Shown: positions 9,756-20,764 of the stretch, one piece after another
How positions within the stretch are numbered: position 1 is the stretch's first letter
Layout of the letters: every line of letters starts with the position of its first letter
DNA from: Lomentospora prolificans
Taxonomy: Eukaryota > Ascomycota > Sordariomycetes > Microascales > Microascaceae
Direction: 5' to 3'
NCBI GenBank assembly: GCA_029532625.1
Contig: JARFXM010000011.1
Coordinates: 4,229,501-4,293,500 of the forward strand
DNA length: 64,000 nt
Translations under genes and position numbers: made by a program
Notes under the pieces: model-generated
The model's input: only the letters and a program-made list of their open reading frames with translations
Database searches by the model: none
What the model was told of the DNA's origin: nothing

Positions 9756-10788
9756 TTATAGGGTGCCAGAGTTGACGATGGTAGGCTTCTTGCCATACTT
9801 GACAGTACCGCTGCTCGAGCCTGTGGCCTCAATGGCCTTGACAACGTTCATGCTCTCCTGGTCAGCGACCTCGCCGAAGACGACGTGGCGGCCGTCAAGC
9901 CAGTTGGTCACGACGGTGGTGATGAAGAACTGTGAGCCGTTGCTGGGGTGCATTGTTAATCAATACGTCTGAGGTACTCCAAGTAAACTTCAATGGAAAA
10001 CATACGTGTTGGGACCAGCGTTGGCCATGGAGAGAAGACCAGGCTTGTTGTGCTTGAGCTGGAAGTTCTCATCGGCGAACTTCTCGCCGTAGATGGACTT
10101 GCCACCGGTACCCTTGCCTGCTGTTAGCATTCCATCATAGAATACTATATAGGGGAAGTTACGTACATTGCCACGAGTGAAGTCACCGCCCTGAAGCATG
10201 AAGTCGGGGATGATACGGTGGAAAGAAGAGCCCTTGTAGCCGAAGCCCTTCTCACCAGTGCAGAGGGCACGGAAGTTCTCAGTGGTCTTGGGGACGACAT
10301 CATCGTAAAGGTTGAAGGTGATGCGGCCATTCTGGTCTATACTCATGCTGTTAGGAGCTTTGTTTCGTAGAGCAAAATGCCGCGAGCTCAAGAGGGCGAG
10401 CATGATCCACAGAAGAGAGGCGAATGATGCAGAAATCGAGGACTTGATGGAAATTGATGGAAATCCAAGCATTATAGGAGCTACTTACGAGTAACTTGGC
10501 TGGTGGGCTTGCCGTTCTGGAGAACGGGACCCTCCCACTCGACGTCAAAGAAGCTTCACGGAGCTATCAGCGCGAGCGCGCAAGTAGATATGAAGGAGGA
10601 TTTGATACTTACGCCTTGGTGGGCATGATGGTAGATGCTGTGAAGAAACGAGGACGAAGATTAATTGATGGATTGGCGAGATGAACTCGAGATTGATTGT
10701 TGAGAAGAGATCGAGGAAGAGGTGAAACTGGTAAACAGGAGGATTGGCGGGGTAGGAGGGGTCGAAGAAGATGGAGGGTTGGTCTCAT
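9756..10788 (-). CDS. Cyclophilin A-type peptidyl-prolyl isomerase with two in-frame starts (cytosolic/mitochondrial)
   Basis: Catalyses cis-trans isomerisation of Xaa-Pro bonds; the family binds cyclosporin A. Exons: 10613-10626 (from the inner ATG) or to 10788 (from the outer ATG), 10489-10553, 10167-10336, 10006-10112 and 9756-9942. The inner ATG gives 180 aa and the outer one 234 aa. The core shows FHRIIPDFMLQGGDFTRGN, FADENF, MANAGPNTNGSQFF and WLDGRHVVFGEV, the standard active-site and drug-binding residues. The 54-residue extension is rich in Arg, Leu and Ser, lacks acidic residues and ends RPRFFTAS just before the cytosolic start, like a cleavable matrix presequence. Neurospora crassa is known to make cytosolic and mitochondrial cyclophilin from one gene, and this arrangement matches. 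Four introns, one of 152 nt, all GT-AG with phase preserved. Confidence 0.93.
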
Positions 10789-12895
10789 TTTGAAGCTGGA
10801 GGGGTTTGATTTGTTAGCAAGCATCATCCAACGAATAGCAGCCCAGAATTGTGGCCATGGTGTGGGGGGAAGAAATGCTGAGCCATCATCATTTTCAAGC
10901 AGGTACGATACAAAATCACGTGCTGCCGCGAGCGGGGCACACCAGGGCAACTGGAGATGCGAGGAGCCCGGCTTGTGCTCAAGAACGAACTGGCTAGCAT
11001 GTAAGGGGGAGATAGAGAGGCATAAAGAGAGGAAGAATCGAAACGGACTAGAAATCCAAGCAAGCAAACACGCTGAGCTCGGCGGCATCTGCAAGCAGCG
11101 AAAGAGCAGAAAATCTAGGGAGAGCAGCTTAGAGCCAGCTTCTGTATGCCGAGCAAAACTTTGCCGGCTTCCTGTAAACCCACCGAGACAGGCCTGGGAA
11201 GACTCGAGAGAGCAAAAGTCGATCTGCTCAGCTTGAGCCAGACATTCATTGACTCGAGTGAACAAAGACAACCATCGTCTTATTCACGGACCTTTACGCT
11301 ACCACTTAAGTGGAGCATGGATATCAGGGCACAATACGGAGAACAGAAGCCCCCAGCAAAGAGCACTTGCAGCTCAGGTACACCAAGCAGCAGGACATTG
11401 ATGCTCAATGGCTTGCTTTAGGGTGTTGCCAGCGCGTTTGGGCGTGACATATGTACATAGTCCATGCACGGGAGGACCAGCGGCTATGTGGGAGCCAATG
11501 GGGCATGAGGCTCAGGTACTTGCTCTGCAACCGATGACCTTTGGCCCAAGCCTTGGAGGCGGGTTTCTTGGACCAGTTGAACTCGGGACGAAAGGAGAGG
11601 GGCGTCGGGTGAGATTATTTCTCTCGGGTGCCTCAACCTTTTCCGAGCGGGGTTCGACGAAGGTATTTCTGCTTGTCCACTCGTACTCGTACACTCGTCC
11701 GTAGTGAGCGGCGCGGTGGTTGCATGGCTTGAGAAAGAAAACGTTTGATACGTACCAAAGCGGAAAGGAGATATGGGAATGGAGCTGTGGATACAAACGT
11801 AGTGTACAGGCGAAGGAAAAGGGACTATGGGATTATAGAGCAAGCGAATTTAATACAAGTACAGATGGTGGGAATGGTAGCAAGCGTTTATAGTACCATG
11901 AGAAAGCTTTGGAAGGTGATGAAAATGAAGCTTTGAGATAAGGAGGTGGACGAAATAATGTTGCTGGCTTGCTGGACAAAAATTTTAGGCTCGGAGCCAG
12001 CTGGTGGCTAGCGGACGGACCATTAAGAACCTTCGACATCGAAATAGCTGCCCCAGGCCAAAGGACAAGAGTGGGGCGGGTCACTTCACAGGACAGGCAC
12101 CAAGCTTCCAGCAACATCTGCGTACAGGAGAAGGATTCAGGAGATGGGAGACGAGGGATCTACTACTCTTTGCCTCATAGTTCAAGCCTCGCAATTCTCC
12201 CAGGTCGGCTGTACTTGTAGAAAGAAACAAGATCCTTCTCAACCAATCTCCCCGACAATGAATTAGAGTCCCTAATCGACGTTGGAGCAGGCCCCCGAAG
12301 TTTGCAACCTTAGCTTGGGAGATCTTCAACCATGACCATTACTAGGTAATCTTCTGAGCCAATCCTAGCCAGTAGTGAATTAATTCAAAAGTACCTTCGT
12401 AAACTGTTCAACTTGCACAGGAAGACGAGCGATGTACTTCGTACTTGTATGAGGATGCTGTGTCTCTTGTTTCTGGGCCACCCTTGCTGTGAGAAGGGAT
12501 TAGTGTCACGTGATAATAAAATTCCGAGCTGACGTTACCACCATGGATACGTACCATCGATTTTCCCAGGATTTGGGTGGTCCGATTGGTAGGATCGATT
12601 GATTGCATTCGTACATGGAGGGCTGCCCATGGATGCGCCAGTTGCACGGTAGATTCGGAGAAATAGCCTTAACCTGCCAGATTATCCATCACTTTCTTCC
12701 CAACCCCATCATCAACCTAGCACCCGCAAAACTTGTTCGGAACACTCCTGTCCACGGCGGCCAGCGCCAATCCACCCTCGTCCTCATCCTCGTCCTCGTC
12801 CTCGAGTTTCAGTCGATCGGACTTGCCGCCGCATCCCATCTCCCTCCCCCACCGTTATCTCCTGGCCCCGCCGCCAATCGGCGGTCAAATTCGCG
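10789..12895. other. Divergent intergenic region, cyclophilin / ENTH gene
   Basis: About 2.1 kb. The cyclophilin reading frame stays open upstream on the minus strand to about 11271, but the extra residues look random and probably belong to a 5' leader or promoter. The ENTH side has a run of CTCGTCCTC repeats near 12776-12803. No other gene recognised. Confidence 0.5.
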
Positions 12896-14643
12896 ATGGA
12901 CCTCAACAGCCTTAGAGATACCGTAAGCAACCTGACCTTGTATGACATCAAGGCAGGAGTGCGGAAAGTCCAAAATGGTACAGACTGAGATGGCATCAGG
13001 CCAACCTGCGCTGTCCGTAACTAACGCTCTTCTCTCGCAGCCGTAATGAACTTTACCGAAATGGAGGCTAAGGTTAGTCTACCTCTACCCACCACATGCC
13101 TCTGGCATCTTCATAGTCGTTGACATCCTTTCTTAGGTTAGGGAGGCAACAAACAATGAACCTTGGGGAGCCTCTTCGACCTTGATGCAAGAGATCGCCA
13201 ATGGAACTTTTAACTAGTATGGAGCCATCCCAAGTCCACGGCCTGACTATTACCCATTAACAGTCTTCCGACAGCCAAACTCTTAACGAGATTATGCCAA
13301 TTATCTACCGCCGTTTCACAGAGAAGACTGCTGAAGAATGGCGTCAAATTTACAAAGCCCTCCAGCTCCTCGAATTCCTTATCAAGCACGGTTCTGAGCG
13401 CGTTATCGATGATGCCCGAAGCCACCTTACCCTCCTCAAAATGCTACGGCAATTCCATTACATTGATCCGAACGGGAAGGACCAGGGTATCAACGTTAGG
13501 AACCGAGCTAAGGAGCTTTCTGAGCTCCTCAGTGACGTTGACAAGATTCGCGCTGAGCGCAAGAAGGCCAGGGCTACAAAGAACAAGTACACTGGTGTAG
13601 AAGGTGGCACCGGTTTTGGTGGTGGATTCTCCGGCGGAAGCCGATACGGTGGGTTTGGCAGTGATTCAGCCGGTGGTAGCGGCGGTTATGGTGGCTATTC
13701 CGGCGGTGTCTATGGTGATGGTGGTGTATTCGGTGCCCAGTCCAATGCCTATGGCAGCAGCTCTGGAGGAGGCTCTGGCGGAAACCAGTTCGAAGAATAC
13801 GACGAATTCGATGAGGGTGACCGTCCTGTCGCGTCTTCCTCTCGGCCTTCTCGGCAAGCCGAGCGAGCCAGTGCCAAGAACCCCGCCGAACCACCCAAGA
13901 AGAAGGCACCCGAGGTTGACTTGTTCTCCTTTGACGATGAGCCTGTGACGACATCTTCTACGATACCTGCGGCTGCCCCCATTGCCAAAAACTCAGGGCT
14001 TGCGGATCTCGCCGGCCCAAGCAACACCGCTGATGACGACGAATTCGATGATTTCCAGTCTGCTGCTCCCGCTCCTGCCGCTCCCCTTTCATCCCCCGCC
14101 AACGCGAGTACTGCATCTCAATTCGCGGCGCCCAAGCCGGTCTCGGCTCCTCAGCAAGCCAACCTTAGCAACATGGTCAACCTTTCCTCTATCTCACCAG
14201 CTCCCAGCTCCACGGCGACACCGTCGGCCAACTACTCCGCTTTCGCCTCTCCACCATCCGCTCCCGTTGTACCGCAAAACACCAAGCCATCGGGCTATCA
14301 GCCGAGCGGCCCCAACTACTTTGGATCTTTCCAGTCGACACCCGCAACGGCTCAGGCACCGACCTCCAGCACTGGTATGGCCGGCCTGAAGCCTGCAACA
14401 TCGTCTAGCGGTGCCGCCGCCAAGCCCGCCGCTAGCGGAGGCGACGCCTTTGGGTCGCTGTGGTCCCAGGCTAGCGTAGGTATCAAGAAGACGAACGCAC
14501 CAACCTCTGGCCCGGCCCTCGGTCAGCTCGCAAAGGAGAAGAGCAGCGCCGGTATCTGGGGCACCACTGGCACTCCCACTACGCAATCGCAGCCCAAGGC
14601 TAGTGGCAGCGCCAGCAACGACTTGAACGACCTGCTTGGTTAG
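12896..14643 (+). CDS. ENTH-domain clathrin adaptor (epsin-like, Ent3-type)
   Basis: Binds phosphoinositides and clathrin adaptors in trans-Golgi/endosome or endocytic transport. Exons 12896-12977, 13041-13072, 13137-13216 and 13275-14643 give 520 aa; all introns are GT-AG and in phase. The first ~160 residues form an ENTH domain: MDLNSLRDTVSNLTLYD at the N-terminus, VREATNNEPWGASSTLMQEI in exon 3, then MPIIYRRFTEK and LEFLIKHGSERVIDDAR. A Gly/Tyr/Ser-rich linker follows (about 13600-13790). The tail carries acidic-aromatic motifs, DLFSFDDEP and DDEFDDFQ, the latter resembling the gamma-ear (AP-1/GGA) binding motif of yeast Ent3/Ent5. The rest is Ala/Ser/Pro-rich disorder ending NDLNDLLG, which resembles a clathrin-box-like end. 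The Ent3 versus Ent1/2 assignment is inference from that motif and the absence of visible UIMs. Confidence 0.88.
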
Positions 14644-15333
14644 CGAGCTATTATGGTTTAATTCGAAGGGAATCGGGGAGAATGACATCGAGGAGAGGGG
14701 TATAGGAGAGTCAGCGGGCATATGTATCTGCTCCGTTGACCTCTCAGGATAGTTCAGTTTGCATTTTAAGGAAGCGTTTACGGACGCTACAGGGGTGTAT
14801 GATAAACAAAATGTCTTTTCACAATCTTCTCCATAGCGCACCCGGACACTACCACGAAACAGAAGGAGGTGGGATGATTCTTTTGTTTGGTCTGAGTGAT
14901 GAGATTGTGGGTAGGTAATGAGGCGTCGAGGAATACACGAGCACGATAGCGATACACGTCCTGTCCGAATAATTGGTCAGTGCTTCCTATCCCCACATTA
15001 AGTCATCGCACATGTTTGACTAGCTAGTCAAAGACTTGTCCATGACAAGGGCTTAAATAGTGAGATGATCATCCATTGTATGCGCCGTGGCATCTATAAG
15101 TAGCTCAAGCTATGATGATTACAGCGTCCTAGCGCTATCAAATTCGACATTCCATCTTCTGGCGGGGTATCGATATTCAGCCATCAGCGCCTTCGCGACG
15201 ATGTCCCTAGACCACTTTAGAGAGTTCCAACGATGCAGCCGTTCCGCCTCCATATAGTTATTACGTTACTCTTCGCCAGAGTCCATCAAATCCATCAAGT
15301 CCATTAGCTTTCAGAGCGAGCTGTAACCCATCG
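14644..15333. other. Convergent intergenic region
   Basis: The 690 bases between the ENTH gene stop and the copper transporter stop. No ORF with protein similarity and no repeat were seen. Confidence 0.5.
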
Positions 15334-16185
15334 TTATCCACAGCATACAGTTGCTTCGTTCGCGGCACTTGTGTTTCCCCTACTCCGAGTTAGCTCGGAA
15401 AGTCGTTACAAGGGAGGACGGAAAGGAAACGTGTCGCTTACCGCTCAGTTAAGGGCTCCCACTGGAAGATGAATGAGCCAAGGTAGCTACCGATAAAGAT
15501 GCAGATAATGATGTAGCCGTTGTAATACATGGCAAGTCTAAATAACGCAGTCAGATCACGGATCCCACACACCTTCCTCGTCTCAGGAGAGGTAAGAGGA
15601 TCGGCCCCCTTCAAAAAGACCTACAGCATCAAAAAGTACGCCACAGCAAACTGCACCATGTGCAAGAACGCCCTAATGGCCTGCTGAAACACATTAGGTC
15701 TAAACGCCGGGATCGCCACGCACGCAGGAGCACCCGAATCGGAACCCTCGCCGCTGGCCTTGGACGCGGCGGGCACAGCACTGGTGGTGCTGGCGAGGAA
15801 GTATGCCTTGTGCTGGCGGATGAGGTAGCGGTCATACTCCTTTACGGAGCGGCGGAGGAGCTCAAGGCACATGCCCAGCAGGACAACGCCGATGCAGGAA
15901 CCGGCGAACATGCCCTTAGAGGTGACGTGCCAGGAGCGGGCGATGAAGCAAGAGTCTACGGTGTTCCAGTTCCAGAGCATCTGTGGCAGAGGAGGGCAAG
16001 AGTTTCAGCTCAATGGTTCGTCGTCTTGTTACCCTTGTGGTGAGAAGAAGGGAATGAGGACATACAGAGATTTTGCAACTACTAGAGGAGCCACCCATGC
16101 TCATGGAGGCCGCGCTGGTTGCAGAGGGCATGGCACTGGTAGTGGCCGTGCCGCCCATATCCATATCCATGTCTCCGTGGTCCAT
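15334..16185 (-). CDS. Ctr-family copper transporter
   Basis: Trimeric Cu(I) importer of the plasma membrane or vacuole. Exons 16066-16185, 15625-15980, 15442-15537 and 15334-15379, 205 aa, all introns GT-AG. The N-terminus is Met/His/Asp-rich (MDHGDMDMDM, then MSMGG), the extracellular copper-binding motif. TM1 is around FAGSCIGVVLLGM. TM2 contains the MxxxM selectivity motif (M-L-L-A-M, which spans an exon junction), and TM3 has the GxxxG packing motif in IGSYLGSFIF. The C-terminus ends in a Cys-Cys-Gly tail (ATVCCG), typical of Ctr proteins that bind copper at the cytosolic end. The long Ala/Ser-rich TM1-TM2 loop and overall shape resemble yeast Ctr3. Two very short final exons explain why the frame looks truncated if unspliced. 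Confidence 0.92.
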
Positions 16186-17868
16186 CTTGGGGGATGTTGT
16201 GAGGTCGGTTTGGGGGATAACACGTGGGTGTAGGATACCAACCGTGAGACTAGAAAACGGTAGAGACGATTGAAGAATGCTAGCTCGGTATAGTCGCGTG
16301 CACGTTTACAAGGGTGGTGGAGGTGCAAAGGAGTAGAGGAGCAGATCCGAGCGAGGGAAGGAGTTGTTGGTCCTTATGTACACACGCGACGAGAAGGTTT
16401 GAGAAGGCAGACTGAACCCGCTCGTATTAGTCCACTGTTAAACGGTCAAGACAAAGCCAGGGGTCCCCGTCACTAATGTCCAGGCAAGCCCGACTACACT
16501 CGAATGCGAGAACTCTCTCACTTGCACGTCGTTTTCTCTCTACATGCATTAGTACGAGGCTAATAGAGAAGGTATATTTGCCTGTTACCTAGGGTCCGGC
16601 TCCGATATGTCCCTAGGCGTAGAACCCGCTATCACGGCGGAATATTACGGGTGTGCCTCGAACACCCTGACAAGGTTTAATCACTCTTTTTCCCATCCAG
16701 ACTTACTTAGGATCCTCACGCTAATTGTCTCCGGCTCCGATTCGGGCTCACCCACAAGCCGACCGAACAGACAAGCAATCAACGCCACTTCTCCCATGAT
16801 CAAAGGCGAGCTAACCAATGAAAACGGGAAGAAACCCCCAATATTCGAGTGCAAATGATCCGATTCTGGCCCGCCACCCTTGCAGGTGATTCCTACTCAT
16901 TGTATCCTGAGTCGACGAGCCTGTGTGATTTGATGATTTGAGAGCGTTTGAGCAAGTTTTTTTTCCTCGATGCCTCCTGGGCTGGACTGCCACATGTGGA
17001 AAATGGCCCTAGGGTCGAGTGGCGCCCTCTAATAGTGCCTGGTTGGATCACTTCGACGGGACCATCCCTGCACTGGCGGGATTTCATCTGCATCCTGCCA
17101 AGAATAGAGCCATGGCATGAACACCGGGGATACTGGAGCATCTGATAAACCCCATGTAACTTCCCACGGCTTTGTAAGACCAACCTTGTTACGTATTTTA
17201 AACTTGGTAATACTTTTGACTTCGACATGTGTAACCCTGTTCCAAGAATTCACAACCATCAAAACTCCAGTATCTGTGTTCCGCAAGACTGGCAAGCGTT
17301 CAAAGATATATGATTGACGCCGCTTGCACAGTCCTCAGTTCAAGCAGCATCCACATAGGAAGATTATTGAACCCATAACCTAGATTCATGAGTCTGGAGA
17401 ACCTCACATGCCAACTACAGTCCCACATTACACCGGAACCCAGCGTAACCCACCTCCACAAGTTCAAGTTAAACCCCGAAGCCCTGACGATTGTGACCCT
17501 TCACAGACTGGGTTTGGGACCTAAGGTGCCGATGTCTTTCATCCGGGCTCCGCAGAACACCGATGAAGTCAGAGCCGCACTTACTTCGAATGGGCTATCA
17601 AATCGCTTCCTAAATCCTGCCGACGAACCGATCCGCCAGAGCTGCAGCGAAATATGGCACCCGCTGCTGCATGCCGAGACCCCGGTAATGTGCTCTATAC
17701 GAGCAAGCTCGGTTGTATCGGCCTCGTCTACTCATACTGGCTCAACAGCAACAAAAGGCAACCGCATAATAACTGAATGTGGAAAGAATATCAATTAAAA
17801 AAGGCATTTGGAGTACAAAGCGCCAGCTCTGGATATTATAGCCATTTCCGTCCAATTTCCTACGTGTC
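16186..17868. other. Intergenic region upstream of copper transporter
   Basis: About 1.7 kb between the Ctr start and the HHE gene stop. Only short unconvincing ORFs on either strand. No recognisable element. Confidence 0.45.
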
Positions 17869-18972
17869 TTACAACTTGTTTTCGACACCCTCAAGAGCAT
17901 AAAGCTCCTTCGGCCTCTGGTTGGCATCGCAGCTCGAAAACTTCCACCAGCTAGAGTACCACGAACCAGCAATGTTGACCATGCCCCACTATCATCCTTG
18001 TCAGTGTTCCTCTCTCTGTCAATATGCACCGAGAGCATTGAGATTTCACATACCTTGATGGGACCTGGCATTGGAGGCCAGTTCGTCCACAGAGGGGCTT
18101 CTGCAGATCGATCCAGATTCAGCAGGAAGAAGGGAACTACGTCCCATACGCCGGCCTTGGACACTGTAGTCTTGCCCCACGTCTTGAACATGGTGGATGC
18201 GGCTACCTCCTCGGGCGAGCCAGCCTTGGGGGCCTTGGGATGGTCGGCCATGTCGGCGATCGTAGTGATTTCGCTGTGGAAGTGGTTCTCGAAGGGCTCG
18301 TGGAAGGAAGCCATGATGCGGCGGAGCTCCGTGCCAGAAAAGTCTGAGGGAGATTTCAGGGAGGTGAGGTAGGTATTGAATTCGCCGAGGCCACCGAGAA
18401 AGGATTCTTAAGCACAGAGTCAGACCATTGTTACCCTATTGAGGATCGATTCAAGTCTACAATGAATAGGTCTTACCATGCTCTTCGTGGGTCTGTGACC
18501 AAACGGATTCATCGCCGAGAATGTCGGCGACCTTACTAAAGAGATTGTCCTCCTCGTCGTCATGGTGCGACTTAACAAACTTGAACCAGGTAAGAGAATA
18601 TCCGATGAAGTCGGCCTTATCAGCCTCCTTGATATACGGGGCCTGGAGCCATATCGAGTTGAACCCGCGAATAATGCAGTTATGAAGCAAGGCCATGTGG
18701 CTAGCACCAGTGGTGAAGATATCCTTCTATCAAATCGAGACATGGATTAGCTTCCTTACACTTCGCGCTGAAGCATTTCTGTATCTCACTTTGGGTGTCG
18801 CATCCCTTTGAGTCGATAGATATAGTGGTGTCTGAACAAGCTTCATGGGTCCATCAGCCCAAGGCTTGTCGCTAGGAGGCTGGCTCGCCATCATAAAGGG
18901 AGCTCTGGTAAAGATCACGCCGAGAAGGACAGCTAGGGTAGCGACAAGAAGCTGGACGCCTCGATTGAACAT
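17869..18972 (-). CDS. Hemerythrin/HHE-domain protein with N-terminal membrane anchor
   Basis: Putative non-haem di-iron protein. Exons 18790-18972, 18477-18726, 18054-18406 and 17869-17988, 301 aa, in phase, all GT-AG. Residues ~7-22 (VQLLVATLAVLLGVIF) form one hydrophobic segment that could be a signal anchor. The HHE region follows with metal-ligand-like His/Glu positions in the usual order: MALLHNCIIRG, KSHHDDEEDNLF, THEEHE, and later SFHEPFENHFHSE. A Trp-rich C-terminal segment (AGSWYSSWWKF) comes after the four-helix bundle. Fungal HHE proteins of this layout are widespread but their substrate is unknown; oxygen, NO or iron sensing are possibilities. I assign the domain confidently, not the function. 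Confidence 0.85.
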
Positions 18973-20764
18973 TGGAAAGAGGGAAAGGAGACCAGGTTTT
19001 CAAAGCTGCCCAGACCACTGACGGAGGCGAGGGTCAGATAAATGGTGGGAAAAGCTGCAGAGTGATGTGGTTTTATGGCACATGGTTGCAGGTCTTTCTC
19101 AGCGGCCGGGCAATTCAAGACACCAATGATCTCGCATGGTGCATTCCAAACGTCGTATCAGGCCATTTCATCCAGCGCTCGCCACTATTCAATCTCCGGA
19201 CTTAAGAGCTTTGTCGGTGTAGGAGGTGGCGGGGCCTAGTGTTGCTGATTAAACCAACGTTGCTGATTGGTTGTGCTCAGGAGCTTGACAGGGCAATTGC
19301 ATGAATAGCGCTTGCCTGTTCTAGTCGACCTCGTCTTGCATGGATCGAAAGCTCCGAAGTGCGTCGGAGGGATGCCATGGCTACCGAACGAACGGTATGA
19401 AAAGGAATCGGCCGGTATATGTGTCCGACCTGCGAGTTTAATACTACTACAAGCTCTGCCTCAACCTATGAATACTTGATTGAGCATAACCATACTCAAA
19501 AAGAAGCTCTAAATGCGAGGAGCAGCTAGTTTCCAAAGAAAGACAGGCTTGCTGAAAAGAGAAATACCCATTCCCGTATCAAGGGATTATAGCTGATAGC
19601 AGAGACCGAGACTAAAGAGAATGGACACGATGTCAAAGGAAAGAAGTAAAAAAGAAAGAAAAGAGAGGGCGCTGCTCAGCAGGAGTATCGAACCCCCGCG
19701 TCATCGCAACACCCTCCGAACACTCATCCGGATACTTGTTACCTAATTTTTTGAGCGCTCCGAATAACACCCGGGCATCGGTCGTAGCGTGCTACTTGAG
19801 CTGCTCGGTTGGAAGTTCCTGCAAGATCCTCATATATAAAACAATCGCGGTTAAGTTGACCTAGGGAAGTAGAAGGAGCGACTCTTGATGTGGTGGGTGA
19901 ACTCGCTCTACTACGATGATTGATGGTCTAGGTTTCTAGGAGTAAAACATCTCAATTTCGTTCTGCGGGGCAAACTAAGAGTCAAGTCATTGACTAAGCC
20001 TCCACATTAGCCCCCAACTCACTTACACAGCTCACGGCCGAGCTCCCACCCCTCTAGAACAATCAAATCCGTGCACATTCCGATCGCCCGGGGGCGTACG
20101 GCGGGTTCTGGCGCGGTATGTGCCTCCCCGCAGCAATCAATTCTTTATAAAAAAGTCCCGACCCCTGCTATGGCATCCCTACAGGAAGAATATGTGCGTC
20201 GATGAGGCGGCTCCCCAATCTTGTGCCGGCTAAAGTCCAGCCTGCCAAACTAGTGTCCACGGGGATGGATATACTCTCGGTAATGGATGTTGATCGGCCG
20301 ATTCATTGAAAATCAGATCTTCAGGGACTCAGAATGCCAATGCTCGACTTCGCGTCATTCGCGAGTTCGCGACGTTGGAGTCCTAGAAACCCAACCTCGC
20401 AGCTTCTGCCAACTTCCAGGCTGCGAAGACAGCGAACATAGGGAATATATCAACTGTCGGGAGTCACAGCCAAGTTAGAGCCTTCCCAATAACGGTAGTA
20501 GTCAGATCTAATATTGACAGGCGAATATGGACGGCTAAGCCGGTAAATGAAAGCCAAGATGGATGCAAGGAACCACAATGGCCACGCCTCAAACCCGAGC
20601 TAAACCTCAGGATTCCATTCTTCCAGAATATATTTAACAGCGGGGAGGTTACTCCCTTCTCCAACTCTCCTCATCTTCCCTCTGCTACTTACTCGTCGAC
20701 TCCGCCCCTCGTCGCCTGTGCCTACTCCATCGTCGCCCACCGCTCCCAAGCCCTGCCGCCAGCC
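18973..20764. other. Intergenic region, divergent HHE gene / CE15 gene
   Basis: About 1.8 kb serving as promoter for both flanking genes. A degenerate tRNA-like segment lies at about 19665-19770 on the minus strand (TTCGATA loop, weak stems) but does not fold convincingly. No coding gene recognised. Confidence 0.45.

Noticed and set aside
10627..11271. Long open frame upstream of cyclophilin (starting MSLFTRVNECLAQAEQ on the minus strand)
   Set aside because: Only the last 54 codons have presequence character; the rest looks like random translation of a leader or promoter.
19665..19770. tRNA-like sequence on the minus strand (GGGGGTTCGATACTCC with a possible variable arm)
   Set aside because: The T-arm is weak (two G-T pairs), the acceptor stem has only five of seven pairs, and no normal D-arm or seven-base anticodon loop can be drawn. 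It is probably chance or a decayed tRNA.
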